From Dichotomocladium elegans (Eukaryota > Mucoromycota > Mucoromycetes > Mucorales > Lichtheimiaceae), in the NCBI GenBank assembly GCA_025716815.1, contig JAIXMN010000019.1:806001-870000 (forward strand): 64,000 nucleotides of DNA, given 5' to 3'. Of the stretch, positions 11,432-23,083 are shown one piece after another. The notes beneath the pieces are model-generated. The model ran no database searches. It saw only the letters and a program-made list of their open reading frames with translations, and was not told the origin of the DNA. Position 1 is the first letter of the stretch; each line of letters begins with the position of its first letter. The position numbers were made by a program, and so were the translations under genes.

Positions 11432-13614
11432 GGTCCAAGTATAGACTGCACTCTCATGAGCTTACATCTGAACATCCTGATTACCATCCCATCCTTCTAT
11501 TGACCCCTTTACCGTATTCCTTTTTATTATCAATAATAAAGCATATGGCCTTCTGTAAAACCAAACAACGCAATGGAATTCAACATTGAGCATTAAAAAC
11601 GTGACGCATAAGAGATCAAGATGATACCTGGCGCGGAGAAAAGGGAGGAACTTTTGGCGGTGTTGCAGCAAAGCAAGCGCGACCAAAAATGTATTGCACT
11701 AGTGGATGTCTATATACCGTCCCATCGGTGATCCGTCGCCTGCTGACTGCAAACTGTGTTTGCAACCGTTTTCGGGTAGGTAAGGCATAAGATGGATTCT
11801 GTTGCTCCAGCTCGATTATCTGCTTCTCTTATTCAGCTACGCTAGTTCACCCTGCAATCGGCGACCCAGAGAGAGCAATGTCTCACTGAAAACTGTCGAT
11901 AAAGATACGGCGATAAACCTCCTTTTCAAACGCCTCCTCTCGATGTACGAAAACTAGAATCCCAAGCAAAGGGAAACGGAATTAATTGGTGGCGGATTGT
12001 TTCAATAACGCGCATTCTTATTTTGAGTAAGGTTCCTTGCAGCAAAGCCAGAAAAATATGTTACCACAGAGATTGTTCATTAATTAAGGTACAAATGGAT
12101 GACATTGTTCTTACGGCGGGTCATGTCTTACTCGTTAGCGTCTGATTTCAGATCAATCAAACAAATGTTGATTTACTTCGAACAATGGGCAATATCTCAC
12201 ACTCGCGACCTAGTTCCTCTCCTTTAATCCACTTTAGTCATCGACGGACCCCTTTTATGGAAAACTCATAGTAGTCTGCACGCTGCTCCTTACGACATGC
12301 TCCTCACCACTATAGCTAGATTTAGTTAACGCAGCCATACGTACCTTCTTTATTGAAGCATCTGTTTAGACTTCATCCTACGGTCTTCTTATGGCAGTAA
12401 TTGGCCCAAAATGTAAGCCATCCTGATAAAAAATATAAGAGTTTAACACACCGTTCATTTTGTCCTCCTCAGCATATCATTGCGCCGTTATCCATAGGTT
12501 CAGGGCAGCAATGCTCATCAACGACATGGCCCTGGCTACAGTGCCTACTGAGAATGCTAGATGTATATAGCAGGAAAGCGACGACAAAAGGGCTGGGCTA
12601 CTCTGTATATGGACATTTGATTTGTTCCCACTGCGCAAAGATTTCTTGGAAAAAGATCAACGATCCAGTCAATCCCTGTTCGATCCTTGTTTCTCCTTTT
12701 TTTTGGACTTATTCCTGCCCTGTATCTCTCTTGTCTCGCTCAGGTACCATAGCTTTCTTTGACACATGGCATCTCTCCGAAGTAAAAGCGCAAGGTTCCA
12801 TTTTGTCACCCTTCGATGTCTGAATTAGGTGACATATGATTATTGGAAAAATGTTTGTTTTTCTCGGTGCTCCAAAGTTCCTGTTTCCTCATACATCTGT
12901 TATGAGACCCCGCACCGGATGCGACCAACAAGATGGGAGAGGACGTCTATGGCGCTCGTACGACAGAGATTCGAATGAAGGACCTTGGGCCAGGCGACTT
13001 GAACAAATTCCTTCCGAAGCAAAATCGTCTGTTTATGCAAGGTAATTAAAATCCTCTAGCACGCGCCCTCCTCCCTTGAACGACGGTGGCGATGACGAGC
13101 AAAGGACGCGAGATCAGCGGCATTTCACTGAGCCGAAACAATTCGGGCAAACAATGAATACGGCGGTAAGCCGAATTAGTCTTGTTACACATCAGCATAT
13201 AAATCACATCCGTTTTAAAGATAAAAGAAAGGCTTACAAGCGCATGCTATTAGCAAACAGTAGCGGATCTCCTTTTACATTGCTCACGACATACCTCCCC
13301 AACCAACCTATAAGTTTAGAAGATGTACTACGCTCACCCATCTAGGTGGTCTATTTGGGACCCTGAGGATCCCTCTTGGGGCAATGTTGTTTTATACGAT
13401 AATTGCTTCATTTAAAACAGCCAGGTTGCACAAAGGTCCTTTCGCAATCTCTGTTTGTGCTCAGCGAACACCAATAATCCGTTCGGTCATTTTCCTTACC
13501 TTACTCTCCTTTTTACTCTTTCCTTTTTATTTTTGCCCATTGGCAAAGGTCCCTCCACCTTCCTTCGCCTATACGCCAGTCGGACGACCGATAGACTAAT
13601 AACAATAAGAGGTC
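11432..13614. other. Gene-poor stretch between the Helitron relic and SPA2
   Basis: No gene is supportable. A short frame at 12906-13049 (MGEDVYGARTTEIRMKDLGP, ending near a gtaatt donor-like site) and another at about 13076-13170 look more protein-like than their surroundings, but they could not be joined in frame or matched to a family. The last few hundred bases form the SPA2 promoter, pyrimidine-rich just before 13570. Confidence 0.4.
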
Positions 13615-16600
13615 ATGGCTTATTCTCGATCGCCACCTCACTCGCCCTCATCCCACGATGAATGGGACCTCCGTGGTCCCACAAAGCCTTCAGCTACGAG
13701 CCGATCCTATTCGACATCATCTCGTTCTACAGCTGGTCAACAATCCCGTACTCAGTCCATCACCTCCTCTTCGGGCCGCTCGCAAAGTGGCAATAGTGCG
13801 CAGTATGAAGCTGCTGCCCGAACATATTATGTTGAACTTAAAAAGTTCCTTGCGTCGCTGCTTGCTAAAGGTAAAATAAAAGTCTAACATATGATATAGA
13901 AGGCGGATTATTACTCTCATCTTTTGGGGAGTAAGAGAGATGAAGCGTTAAGTTGAACTGATCTTATCGTCCATCGTTATTTTTCGGATCCACAGAAGCG
14001 GCAGAAGGCCCTCAAACCCAGCGTGTTGCGGCACGACAAAAACTATCGCGTTTAAACGGGCTTCAATTCCATGAGTTGGCAATGGACGTTTACGATGAAT
14101 TAATGCGGAGAAACTCTGGCGATAAGCATAGTATGCAGCAAGAAATAAAAACGCATGATGGAGAGGGACTTACGATCTTTTTTTTTTCTAAAAAAAAAAA
14201 GTGCCATTTCTCCCTGTACGGGAAGAATTTCACCCACGACGGAACCAAGCCAGACAAAAGCTAGCGACGCTTCCAAGTCCTCGTTTTAAGGATTTGGCAA
14301 GCGACGTGTATCATGAGATCACGCGACGTTATCCGAATATAGCTGACTCAGATGTAAGAACACATCGACTTGTGTGGCATTGGGTAAACTGATCGACGTG
14401 GGGAGGGGAAATCGTAGGACAGCAACTACCGGCCTCCTGTACCACCTATCCCGAGCAGCTCAGCAACAACCAATTCAAAAGCACAGGCGAGCCATGCAAC
14501 GAACATTATCCCTGTCAAGGGCACGATCAATGTTGAGACTGTTCTCAGTGATGATGAGAAGGAATATCTTTCGGAGCGGCCGAGAAATGGGAGCAAAGAC
14601 GACCACACTGCCTATCTCAGTGACAGTGCCGCAAGCAATAGCACCGGAAGCAGCAATAACGGATTTTCCACCGCAAAGGGTGGAGGAAATAACACTGCGC
14701 CCATCGCTTCGGTAACAAATGGGCATATGAGCAATGGAAGCGCTCCCGGAAACGACAATTTCCAATCGCTCGACAGCTTAATGGCTGATCTTGGCAACAT
14801 GGTGACTTCGAAGTCATCGCCTACAAAGACATCGCATGATGATAATAACGAGCGCTATGTCGATGATAAGGTAAACATCCTAGCCTTCGAGGACGCGAGT
14901 ATGGATTGAATAGAATGGCAAATTCGGACACTGTAGATCAATGATAAGATCGACAAGCTACGGACAGATTATGAATACCGACTGGCCAACATGTCTAAAC
15001 GATGTCAACAATTGGAGACCGAACTGCTGGTCTGGTTATTGATAAGCTCTGTGTTACATTGGGCTGTTACTCATATGACTGGATAGGCTGCTCGGGAAAG
15101 AAAAGGCTCCGCTCAAGCAGGAATCGATCCTGACACTGCACAATTAAGAAAGGTAGCACATCAAGATCCTGTTATAATTCGGATATTAACGCTATTATGC
15201 CATGATCAAGATGGATCAAGAGAGACAGTCGCGTCTGAAGCAGCTCCAAGAAGAATATAACAGACTTGATGATCAGCACCGTCAATTACAGCGTGAGCAT
15301 CGTGATCAGCAAGACGTACGTACTCTTACAAGCTAATACTTCGAAGGTCGCTCACATTGAAATATTGGACACTTCGTGCTATAGGCGGTTGAAGAAGTGC
15401 GAGACGAAGTTAGCAATCTTTTGGAGCAGATCAAACTACTTTCCACCAAAGCCGATGACCTGCGAATAGAAAAAGACAAGGCGATTGAACGCGTGCGGCA
15501 GCTGACTGAAGAGGTGCGTGATGAAATAGAGCATGTGTGTAAATGTTGAAACTTAAAGGATCCGGTTCGGTAGAACAAATCTTGGCAAGAAAAATACGAA
15601 AAATGCCGCATTGAACTTCGCACACTCAAAGGTATGAATCAAGCCTTCATTGCATTTATAGTTTGCTCAGTATAGTATTCCGTGTAGCCTCATCACTGGG
15701 ATCATCCGACTACCAAAAACAGGATATCATCAAGAGTGAATTCTTGCAGCCTTCCCGCGATGGAATCATCTCTCATGATCATATCATCTCATACCAGACA
15801 GCCATCGACAACCTAATGCAAACAGCCAGGTAATCAAACGAAATACCATGTTACTGATTTTCTGACCGATATCTATCTATCCTATGGCTTAGATCAAGGA
15901 AACCGTCTGATGTTCTTTTTGTCATGCAGACCATCGTAACAGTATGCAAGACTATCACGGAGCAGATTGAGTCCCACGAGGCGCGCGGCGAGCTTTCTTC
16001 GTTGACGGAGAACAAACTTGTTGGACTCAAGAACCAGTTCTCAACCGCTCTAGCTAATCTCCTCACTGCAGCTAAAAACCATGCCAACGGCATGGGAATC
16101 AGTCCTGTCGGCCTTCTAGACTCTACTGCTGGACATCTGACGACTGTCGTCGTGGAGTTGGTCAAGCTTTTAGGCATGCAAAAAGGGACTTATATTGGCG
16201 AGAACGACGACGGGCAGATTGTACGAAAGCCTACTACAAGCAGCGACAGACGTGCGCCAGCTGGTAGCCATATGGAACCACGCGAGTTGGCGGTGAGTAT
16301 TTTCGGCATAAAATATTTGGGGATTGTGCGTGGTTTGGCTGATGGTAGTCGTGACGACAGGAGTACCTGAAGAAAGAAGCCGATCAAATTGTCCAGACGA
16401 TCCAGAGTTTATTATCTGCGCTACGCACGCCACGAGATGCTGATCAAGTATACGGGATTATTTCGTCGATTGTGGGCATCGTTGTTAAGATTAACGATGT
16501 CTGCAAAAGTACGTTCGCGTCCGAAGCAGGGTTCCGATACCGCAAGCAAGGAGAGCTGGTGTTATCCGATCTTCAGAATTGCAAGGAGAACCTTGTAAAC

Positions 16601-16726
16601 ATCCGCGACCAATCATTTGATAGGTCACCCGAAACCGCAAGCGCAGCAGCAAAGCGCGACCTTGCCAAGGAGGCGTACGAGATTGCGAAATATACAAAAG
16701 AACTCACGAACATTTGCGACAGATAG
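13615..16726 (+). CDS. SPA2: Polarisome scaffold Spa2 (SHD domains, coiled coil)
   Basis: Twelve exons: 13615-13870, 13996-14130, 14202-14353, 14418-14870, 14937-15029, 15087-15152, 15211-15315, 15385-15513, 15574-15631, 15688-15829, 15893-16292 and 16361-16726, giving 784 aa. Spa2 organises the polarisome at hyphal tips, docking formin and cell-wall-integrity MAP-kinase components. A Ser-rich N-terminus is followed by two Spa2-homology (GIT/SHD) repeats. The first has KLSRLNGLQFHELAMDVYDE, the second is introduced by PFLPVREEFHPRRNQARQK and contains RFKDLASDVYHEI. A low-complexity Ser/Asn/Gly linker precedes a coiled coil (about 14.9-15.6 kb), and a conserved C-terminal helical domain ends the protein. 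The acceptor at 14200-14201 follows an A tract and is the least typical junction. Confidence 0.9.
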
Positions 16727-17278
16727 TAAACAGTGGAGATGAATGTATATATACATATATAAAACGCATTACATATCTAAAAAGAGTAGGAGGGCTTCTG
16801 TGCCGTGATTGGTAAGGACGAAAGCGGGGCTTTGAGAATGAGAAGAGGGGGCGGATGAGTGTCGGTGGCACCTTATTTTTATGCACGGTAGTGGGAAGGC
16901 AGGCACATGCCACTGCAAAGGACATAGGCTAGCGTCCTTACTTCACTCGATGGAGGGTATTATGCAATGAGACAAGGTTTATGAGCTTGGCTGAGGCAGC
17001 ATCATGGACTGGGCCAGCCCATGATTTCACCGTCAAGCCAGAACAAAAAGCTGCTACTGCTACTACGTACGGTATATACGTGATTTGCCGCCGCCGCCCC
17101 CACCCCCCACCCCCAATGCCCGTGTATGCATGATTGTGTAAAAAATATCGCTGATGCCTAGTGGTCACATTTGCAAATTGGGGGGTGTGGGTGCGATGTT
17201 CGCCTTTATTTGCCCAGTCCATACAAACACCCCACCCAACCACGCCTTCTAATACGTACAATCCCTACCCTATGCGCC
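16727..17278. other. Intergenic region between SPA2 and the FHIP-like gene
   Basis: About 550 bp without a gene. It holds the SPA2 3' end and the promoter of the next gene. There is a C-rich run near 17090-17115 (CCGCCGCCCCCACCCCCCA type), the most skewed sequence here. Nothing else stands out. Confidence 0.5.
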
Positions 17279-20249
17279 ATGGACTTCTCGAAATTTAGAA
17301 AACGTAATGACGTCCGTAAACCACAGCCGACGAGCGCCATGCAACTAGTCAAGTTTCGCGAATGCTGGGATTATATTCGTGTGAGTTCTTTCAATCTTTA
17401 TACCGCATCTTTTGAGGGTTCATTTTTCCGCCATTGACAAAACCGACCTGAAGGCTTATTTCGATTCAGACGAGGACAAGAAAACCCATGTGCATGTTCA
17501 TCAGACGGCGATTCCCGACAATTTTCGGCAAATGGTGGATATGTTGGTAGACGAAGAGGCGAGGCAAGAGGAGGAGGACGTCACTGGTGTGTGTATGGAG
17601 CATTTTTTAAAGCACAATATTCTGCATTATCTGACGTCGATGGCCGAAAAAGCCGACTATCCTGTCGGCATCCGAGGAGAAACGATCCGCTTTGTATCGA
17701 CAATGATTAATTTGCTCGACGATCATTTCTTGACGCAGAGCTCTATCCATCGGCCTACAGTCCGACTTGTCCGGTTCTCAGCCCTCAATGACGCCTTGGG
17801 TGGAGACCTTTACACGGACGATCTCGTCGATCTCATGTACACGATATGCTCCAAGATCCATGGATATCCTGCTCTGCTGCATATTTTCTTTTACCAGAAG
17901 GACAGTCGGTCGGGCAGAACAGAGCCAGAATTCTTACTGTTTACATACCTCCTCAAGTTCGTGCATCATGAGGGTCGGTCTGGGGACTATGCCCGGACCG
18001 GTCTCCTATTTATTATCGAGATGGCATCGCCCGAGGCCCATCCTGCTCTTGCCGAATTTATCCTCACTGCGTCGGATTTTGCTATCAACATGGCCACCGG
18101 CCTAGGTGGCCTGTATTCCCAATTGCCGCGGAAACTCGCGGTGGTCAATGAGGTTCCCAGCGATGACCATGGTGGTGGCGGCGGCGGCAACGGATTTGCC
18201 GAGGATATGCTCGTCTTTTTCCAGTCACCTGTTGCTGCTGCTCAGAGCAACGGGAATGCTGAGATGTCAACATCGCCCGCGTTTCGCAATCAACTCGATG
18301 CCTTTCTCAAACTCCTCGAATTTTGCCAAGAGGTCCTGGTGCGATGTCCTCACGCGGACATCTGCAAGACCCTGATCCACCATATCCGGTCTGTATTCAT
18401 GCAAAACATTCTCTATCCATCGATCCTCGAATGCACTGACGAGGACGGTTCCTCGGTGGCGGTCATCAGCTATATTGACATGATTCTTGAGGCTGTCCAC
18501 CAGGATGCATTAGCGGACATGGTCGTCAGCTTCTTGATTAACGAGGACGACGACAGTGGACACTGTTCTCCCGCCAGTAGCGTCATTGGCGGCAATGACA
18601 ACAGCAATAATAACGTATTCGTGGGGCTGGAGCTCGATCGGATCCACAGTTCATCGTATTTCACCGCGGCGGGACGGTTTACCCTCAAGAACTTGATCTC
18701 GAGCAGGCTTGAATCAAGCTCTCAGTCTGCGGTGGTTGCGGCCCTGAAGCTCTTGCGAACACTCGTCACAAAGCACTGCAATTACGCCCTCAAACTCTTC
18801 TCCATCCTGCCGGATACAAGCCCAACCTATCCTTCCGTGTCACAGCATCAGAAAGAACTCGAACTCTATCTGGACCTAATCTCAGCCATCGGGAAAACCC
18901 GCGGACATCTCTATTATGGCTACGAGACGTATCTTCTCGATGCAGAGGCCATGCTGGAGAACGATGGATGTTTTGCTGATATGCAGGGAAATCATTGCCA
19001 CCAAAAGAACAGCAACAGCAGCAGCAGCAACAGTCATGGTAGTAATATTACAGCAACAATTCCGTTCGGGATGGATGACGATAGTTATAGTGTGACGAGC
19101 TTTGGATCCGAGAGCACCCATGGCAATGGTAGTACAACGAGCGCCTGTGGAGGAGGATGCAATCACACTAGCAAGTCGCCGAGAGTCCGGCGACGGCGCA
19201 GCTTCAAGAAATATGCTCAGCGCCAAACAGAAGAAGAAGGAGAAGATGAGATTCCACATCAGAATCTGGCCTTCAGCTACTATGATTCACACCGGCCGAC
19301 GATGTTCAAGCATCGAATGCAGCAGACGGATCGTCTACTCCAAATCCTTCTGGAACTTCTAAGCAACTTCTTTGCTCAGTCACCTGAACTCAACCTTGCT
19401 TTGACGGGCGTCATCTCCGCGCTCACAATGTGCCCGTACCGCAGCCTTGGCGGCTGGATTGGATTTCAGGACACAGATCGGGCAAATCCAAAAGATGTAC
19501 TGATACTGGGCAAGTCAGAATGCAGCCGCTCAGCAGATACATTCGAAGATCCGATCTATTACACTCCAAGCAACGACACCACGGCGACCGATGATGATAA
19601 CGACGACGATAACGACGATCTCTCAGTCGATTACAGGGCTGGAAAACCATCCACTACCAAGACAGACCCCATCACTTTCAAATCCTTCCCTCCTTTTTTC
19701 ACCCTCCTCCGAATCCTCACACAACAAATCGACTATTATCAATCAGACATTGATGATTTTGACGAGCTGCTTGCCGAGCGGCGGCGTTTGCTCTTACGGC
19801 ACCCATCTATAGACCATTACCAGCAACAAAAACAAAAACAACAACCTGCTCCTGCGTCTTTGCCATCAACGCCTTTCGGTGGCCTCTTTAGCTCATGGCT
19901 CTCTTTCTCCTCTTCCTCCTCCTATACCGCGTCGCCGAATGAGTTGGAGACACAGGCCGCTAACGGATACAGCTGGAGCAGCCAGTCCGACGAGATACCC
20001 CCCTTGGGCGAAACAACCACTGCTGCCGCTAGAAATTCGGTCTTGGCCCATGCGCGATATACACAAGCGATTCCCATTGTGCCCCCCTTTCGATCCAATT
20101 TTCCCTCCGAAACCAACCATGCCTCGACGGACATCACCCTGTCGATGCTACTTAGCAACGCAGTGATCCTCGAGGAATTTATCAAAGAGCTTGTTGCCAT
20201 TATGCAGGTGCGAGCCAATCTAGGAATCGATCGGGTACATTACGTTTAA
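17279..20249 (+). CDS. FHIP-like protein (FTS-Hook complex subunit, RAI16 family)
   Basis: Two exons, 17279-17380 and 17454-20249, giving 965 aa. FHIP proteins join FTS and Hook to link early endosomes to dynein for long-range transport along microtubules in hyphae. The conserved N-terminal half is alpha-solenoid: a CWDYIR start, then RQMVDMLVDEE, a FLKHNILHYL segment, and long Leu-rich helices including LLFTYLLKFVHHEGR. It recurs after an Asn/Ser/His-rich insertion (about 18.95-19.2 kb), and low-complexity Gln, Ser and Asp tracts mark the C-terminal third. The second exon is 2.8 kb, far longer than is usual here. The stop codon is 20 bases from that of the convergent gene, so the two transcripts must overlap or share termination signals. 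Confidence 0.8.
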
Positions 20250-20269
20250 AAAAAAAAAAAGATCATTTG

Positions 20270-21904
20270 TTATTTGAAATTGAGATTGCTATCGCCGTGC
20301 TTCGAATGAACAATGACGTGATAGCCAGTGTCCTTTTCCTTGTAATAACCGGCCTTGAATGTGAACCGGTTGCGTTCAATGTGAACGTCTTGTGGATTGG
20401 GTGCTTTCACTGTGGGGCCACCCGTGAGGGAAGAGACGATAAAATTGCCTTTGAAGTGGTCTGCTGAGAGTGTCGCGGACGCAGGACCGAGAAGGGAGAC
20501 GGCCGTGACATTGGCCTGGCTGCCCAGTGACGTGAGGTCCGTGGTGCCACGTACGGCCGCGGCCGAAAGGCGTTCTGTGGGATGGTAAGATCCTTTAATT
20601 GCGCCATGAAGGGTTGCTAGCATGATGTGCTTGGCTTTCATATTCTAATTGGGCGATTTTTTTTTTTGTATCTTCGGTGAGCAAACGTTGTATCTATATA
20701 ACCCTTTTCTTTTTTTTCTGCGCTTTACCGAAAATCCTATAGGACCGTGACCAAGTCCTGCTCGGACCTTGCCAAACTCGAGTTTACTCAATTGGTCACC
20801 ATCATGCGTGCCTATCCAACGAGCGGCCTTGATGCGCAAGTCGAGGCTCTCAAACGTCTCGAGATTGCTTGGGAAGACGACGTGGATATGATAGGTTAAG
20901 CAGTCTTCCTTTGAGGATGGTCTTTTTTGATGGTGATGGTGATGATGATGATGACGACCCTTTGAGTTACGCTTCACTTCGACATTATATTGACCTTTCT
21001 TATCGAAGCCTGATATATTGACCTCGTCCAGCAACTCCGGGCGACCAGCAAATAGTGTCACATTCACCTGGATAGCTGCACTGTCGCTAACCTCTTCCAG
21101 CGATCGGTCGATGGTGACGACGCCGCTGTCGCGGGAGAATTGGCCGTCGAGATAGATAGCCGCACGCTGGAATTGATCGGGTGCAAAAGAAAACACTCGT
21201 GAAGAAGATTCGAGTTCTTCGGGCTTGCAGAATGGGCCGCCGCGACGAGGGGGAGCCGGATGCCGCGCATAATCTATGGATTGCATGGGAGAATATATGT
21301 GTGTGGGTGAGTGAGTGGGTTTATTTTACGTTATCATCTGGTCTCGGCGACAGCCAAGGGAGAGGGAGGAACTTTTTTCTTTACCAGGAGGAAAAGCAAT
21401 GGAGAGCTTGCCGCAGTAGGGTTGCTTCTGGAGAATTTCTTCGTCGTTGCATGGTGTGTGCTGAATATGATCATCGCTGCCGCCATGGTTTGAACAATGG
21501 TGATGGTTATCGCCAAAATCAGTATAGAGATCGTTCAAGAACTCGTCGAGCTCGTCGTCCTTGAACAGTGCCTGGTCAGGATATCCCATGTCCAACGGAC
21601 CATGGCTGCTTGTGCTGCCAGGTCCCATCCATGCCTATATCTCAGCCATCAGCCAATGTCTCCCTTCCGGATGAGGACCGGGATCATGTTCTTTTTTCCG
21701 CACCTTTTTCAAAGACTGAATGCGGTCCAGTTGACTGTAGGCAAAGGCTGCAATGAGGCCAGCGGTCAAAAGGATTTGCCACCAGCGCCAGCGTCCTGCA
21801 GTGATGTTTTGTCAGTAAAATGAAACGCGCTATGGCACATACTTGCTTCTTTGTTGCTGTTGTTGTTGCTCCCAGTCCGGCGACACAATTGACTTGGACT
21901 CCAT
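20270..21904 (-). CDS. Single-pass membrane protein with adhesin-like (DUF4097-type) extracellular region
   Basis: Five exons read leftwards: 21904-21847, 21795-21704, 21634-21385, 21273-20729 and 20644-20270, giving 439 aa. A short Gln-rich cytosolic N-terminus is followed by an Arg/Trp-rich boundary and one helix at about residues 25-39 (QILLTAGLIAAFAY), implying type II topology. The rest is rich in beta-strand and repeats the pattern seen in DUF4097-type proteins (KHIMLATLHGAIKGSYHPTE). An uninterrupted eight-His run lies near 20934-20957. The first intron (21846-21796) needs a GC donor (gcaagt) to keep the membrane helix in frame; the nearby GT donor would shift it. Fungal relatives are mostly uncharacterised. 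No enzymatic motif is visible, so the function is unknown. Confidence 0.72.
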
Positions 21905-23083
21905 TTTCTTTGTTAAGAAAACGAGAAGAAAAAATGGTGAAACGTAAAGGGAAAATCAATGCAAAAAAATATTTTTCTCTCTTCTCCCATGTATAAGAAA
22001 AAAAATCACATGAACCTTTCCACCACCACCCCCGCACAGACTGGCGTCTGCTATTTTATGCATGGATCTTCGTTTTGCCGTGTGTGCTTGATCAAACTAT
22101 TATCTTTTCGTTTCCCTACATATAAGCAGTCCGATCGCTCTGATGTTAATGGTGCTTTGTTCTATGGTCATGTAAAGCATCTCAAATGGCCTATTTGACA
22201 CCATTTTTGCATTGGCTTGCTTAAGAATGGGATGTCTTTGTACTTCTGCCTTTGGAAATAAACCCCGCGGAAACAAAAAGATGCCTTTCTTTTTTGTTGT
22301 CGTGTAACATACCTCCAAAAAACCCGTCTGAAACAAAAGCGAGTGATTGACCATAGCCAACAACAATGATTCAGGGGAAGTAAATTAAAAAGATAAAGGA
22401 ACTGCATGCAAAGTACATGATGGCACATCTATATTTCGCCTGACTGGAGCCTTCCATTAAACTTGGGACGGATCAATCGGGAAAGGGGAAATGCAACAAT
22501 ATCAATGATATCATCCATTTTGCTCTGGTCATTGTTACAACCACTTCCTCGTTGGCCTCGTTCTGCGGTAACACAAATATACATCATTAGCCTGGTGGAG
22601 AGTGTAATCCGGTCGGAGTGCCCTCTACAATGACAACTTGGACGCCCTTTGGGTTATCTCCTTTCAAAGCCGTTTAAGCGATATTCCCACTCGCGCGAGA
22701 AGGGGAGTGAGAGCGCCTGCACACCTAATACCACCACCAGACTCGTATGTAGATGAACGCCCTTTTTTGTTTCAGTGTGGGAACCTGTAAGCTCTGCAGA
22801 TCCCACTCGTATTTCTCACTCCAAAGTCGCTCTCGGCCATCATTCAATTAGAGCTCCGGAGACAAAAAGGGTAGGGTGGGACAGAGAAGCGGGTCGGGCG
22901 GACAACCGCCGGATTTGTCGATTTAGACCCACACGACCCTTTCTTACCCTTCTTTCCCTTCTTTCTTCCATTCTAGACAAAGTTATCTCTTTCTCTAGTC
23001 CCCGGAAAGAAAGAAGAAAGCGCGCGGTGGGACTTGACATACTCCCCTTATATTCTATATTATACTTCTGCATTCCTCTACTC
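21905..23083. other. Divergent promoter region between the adhesin-like gene and NHA1
   Basis: About 1.2 kb without a supportable gene, lying between two divergently transcribed genes, so it should hold both promoters. The right 200 bases before the NHA1 start are pyrimidine-rich, with a TATA-like tatattctatattat just upstream of the start codon. Short frames here show no family motif. Confidence 0.5.

Noticed and set aside
21684..22037. Alternative first exon of the adhesin-like gene using the GT donor two bases after the GC site
   Set aside because: It shifts the frame and replaces the clear membrane helix with a Pro/Cys-rich non-helical reading; the GC donor restores the helix.
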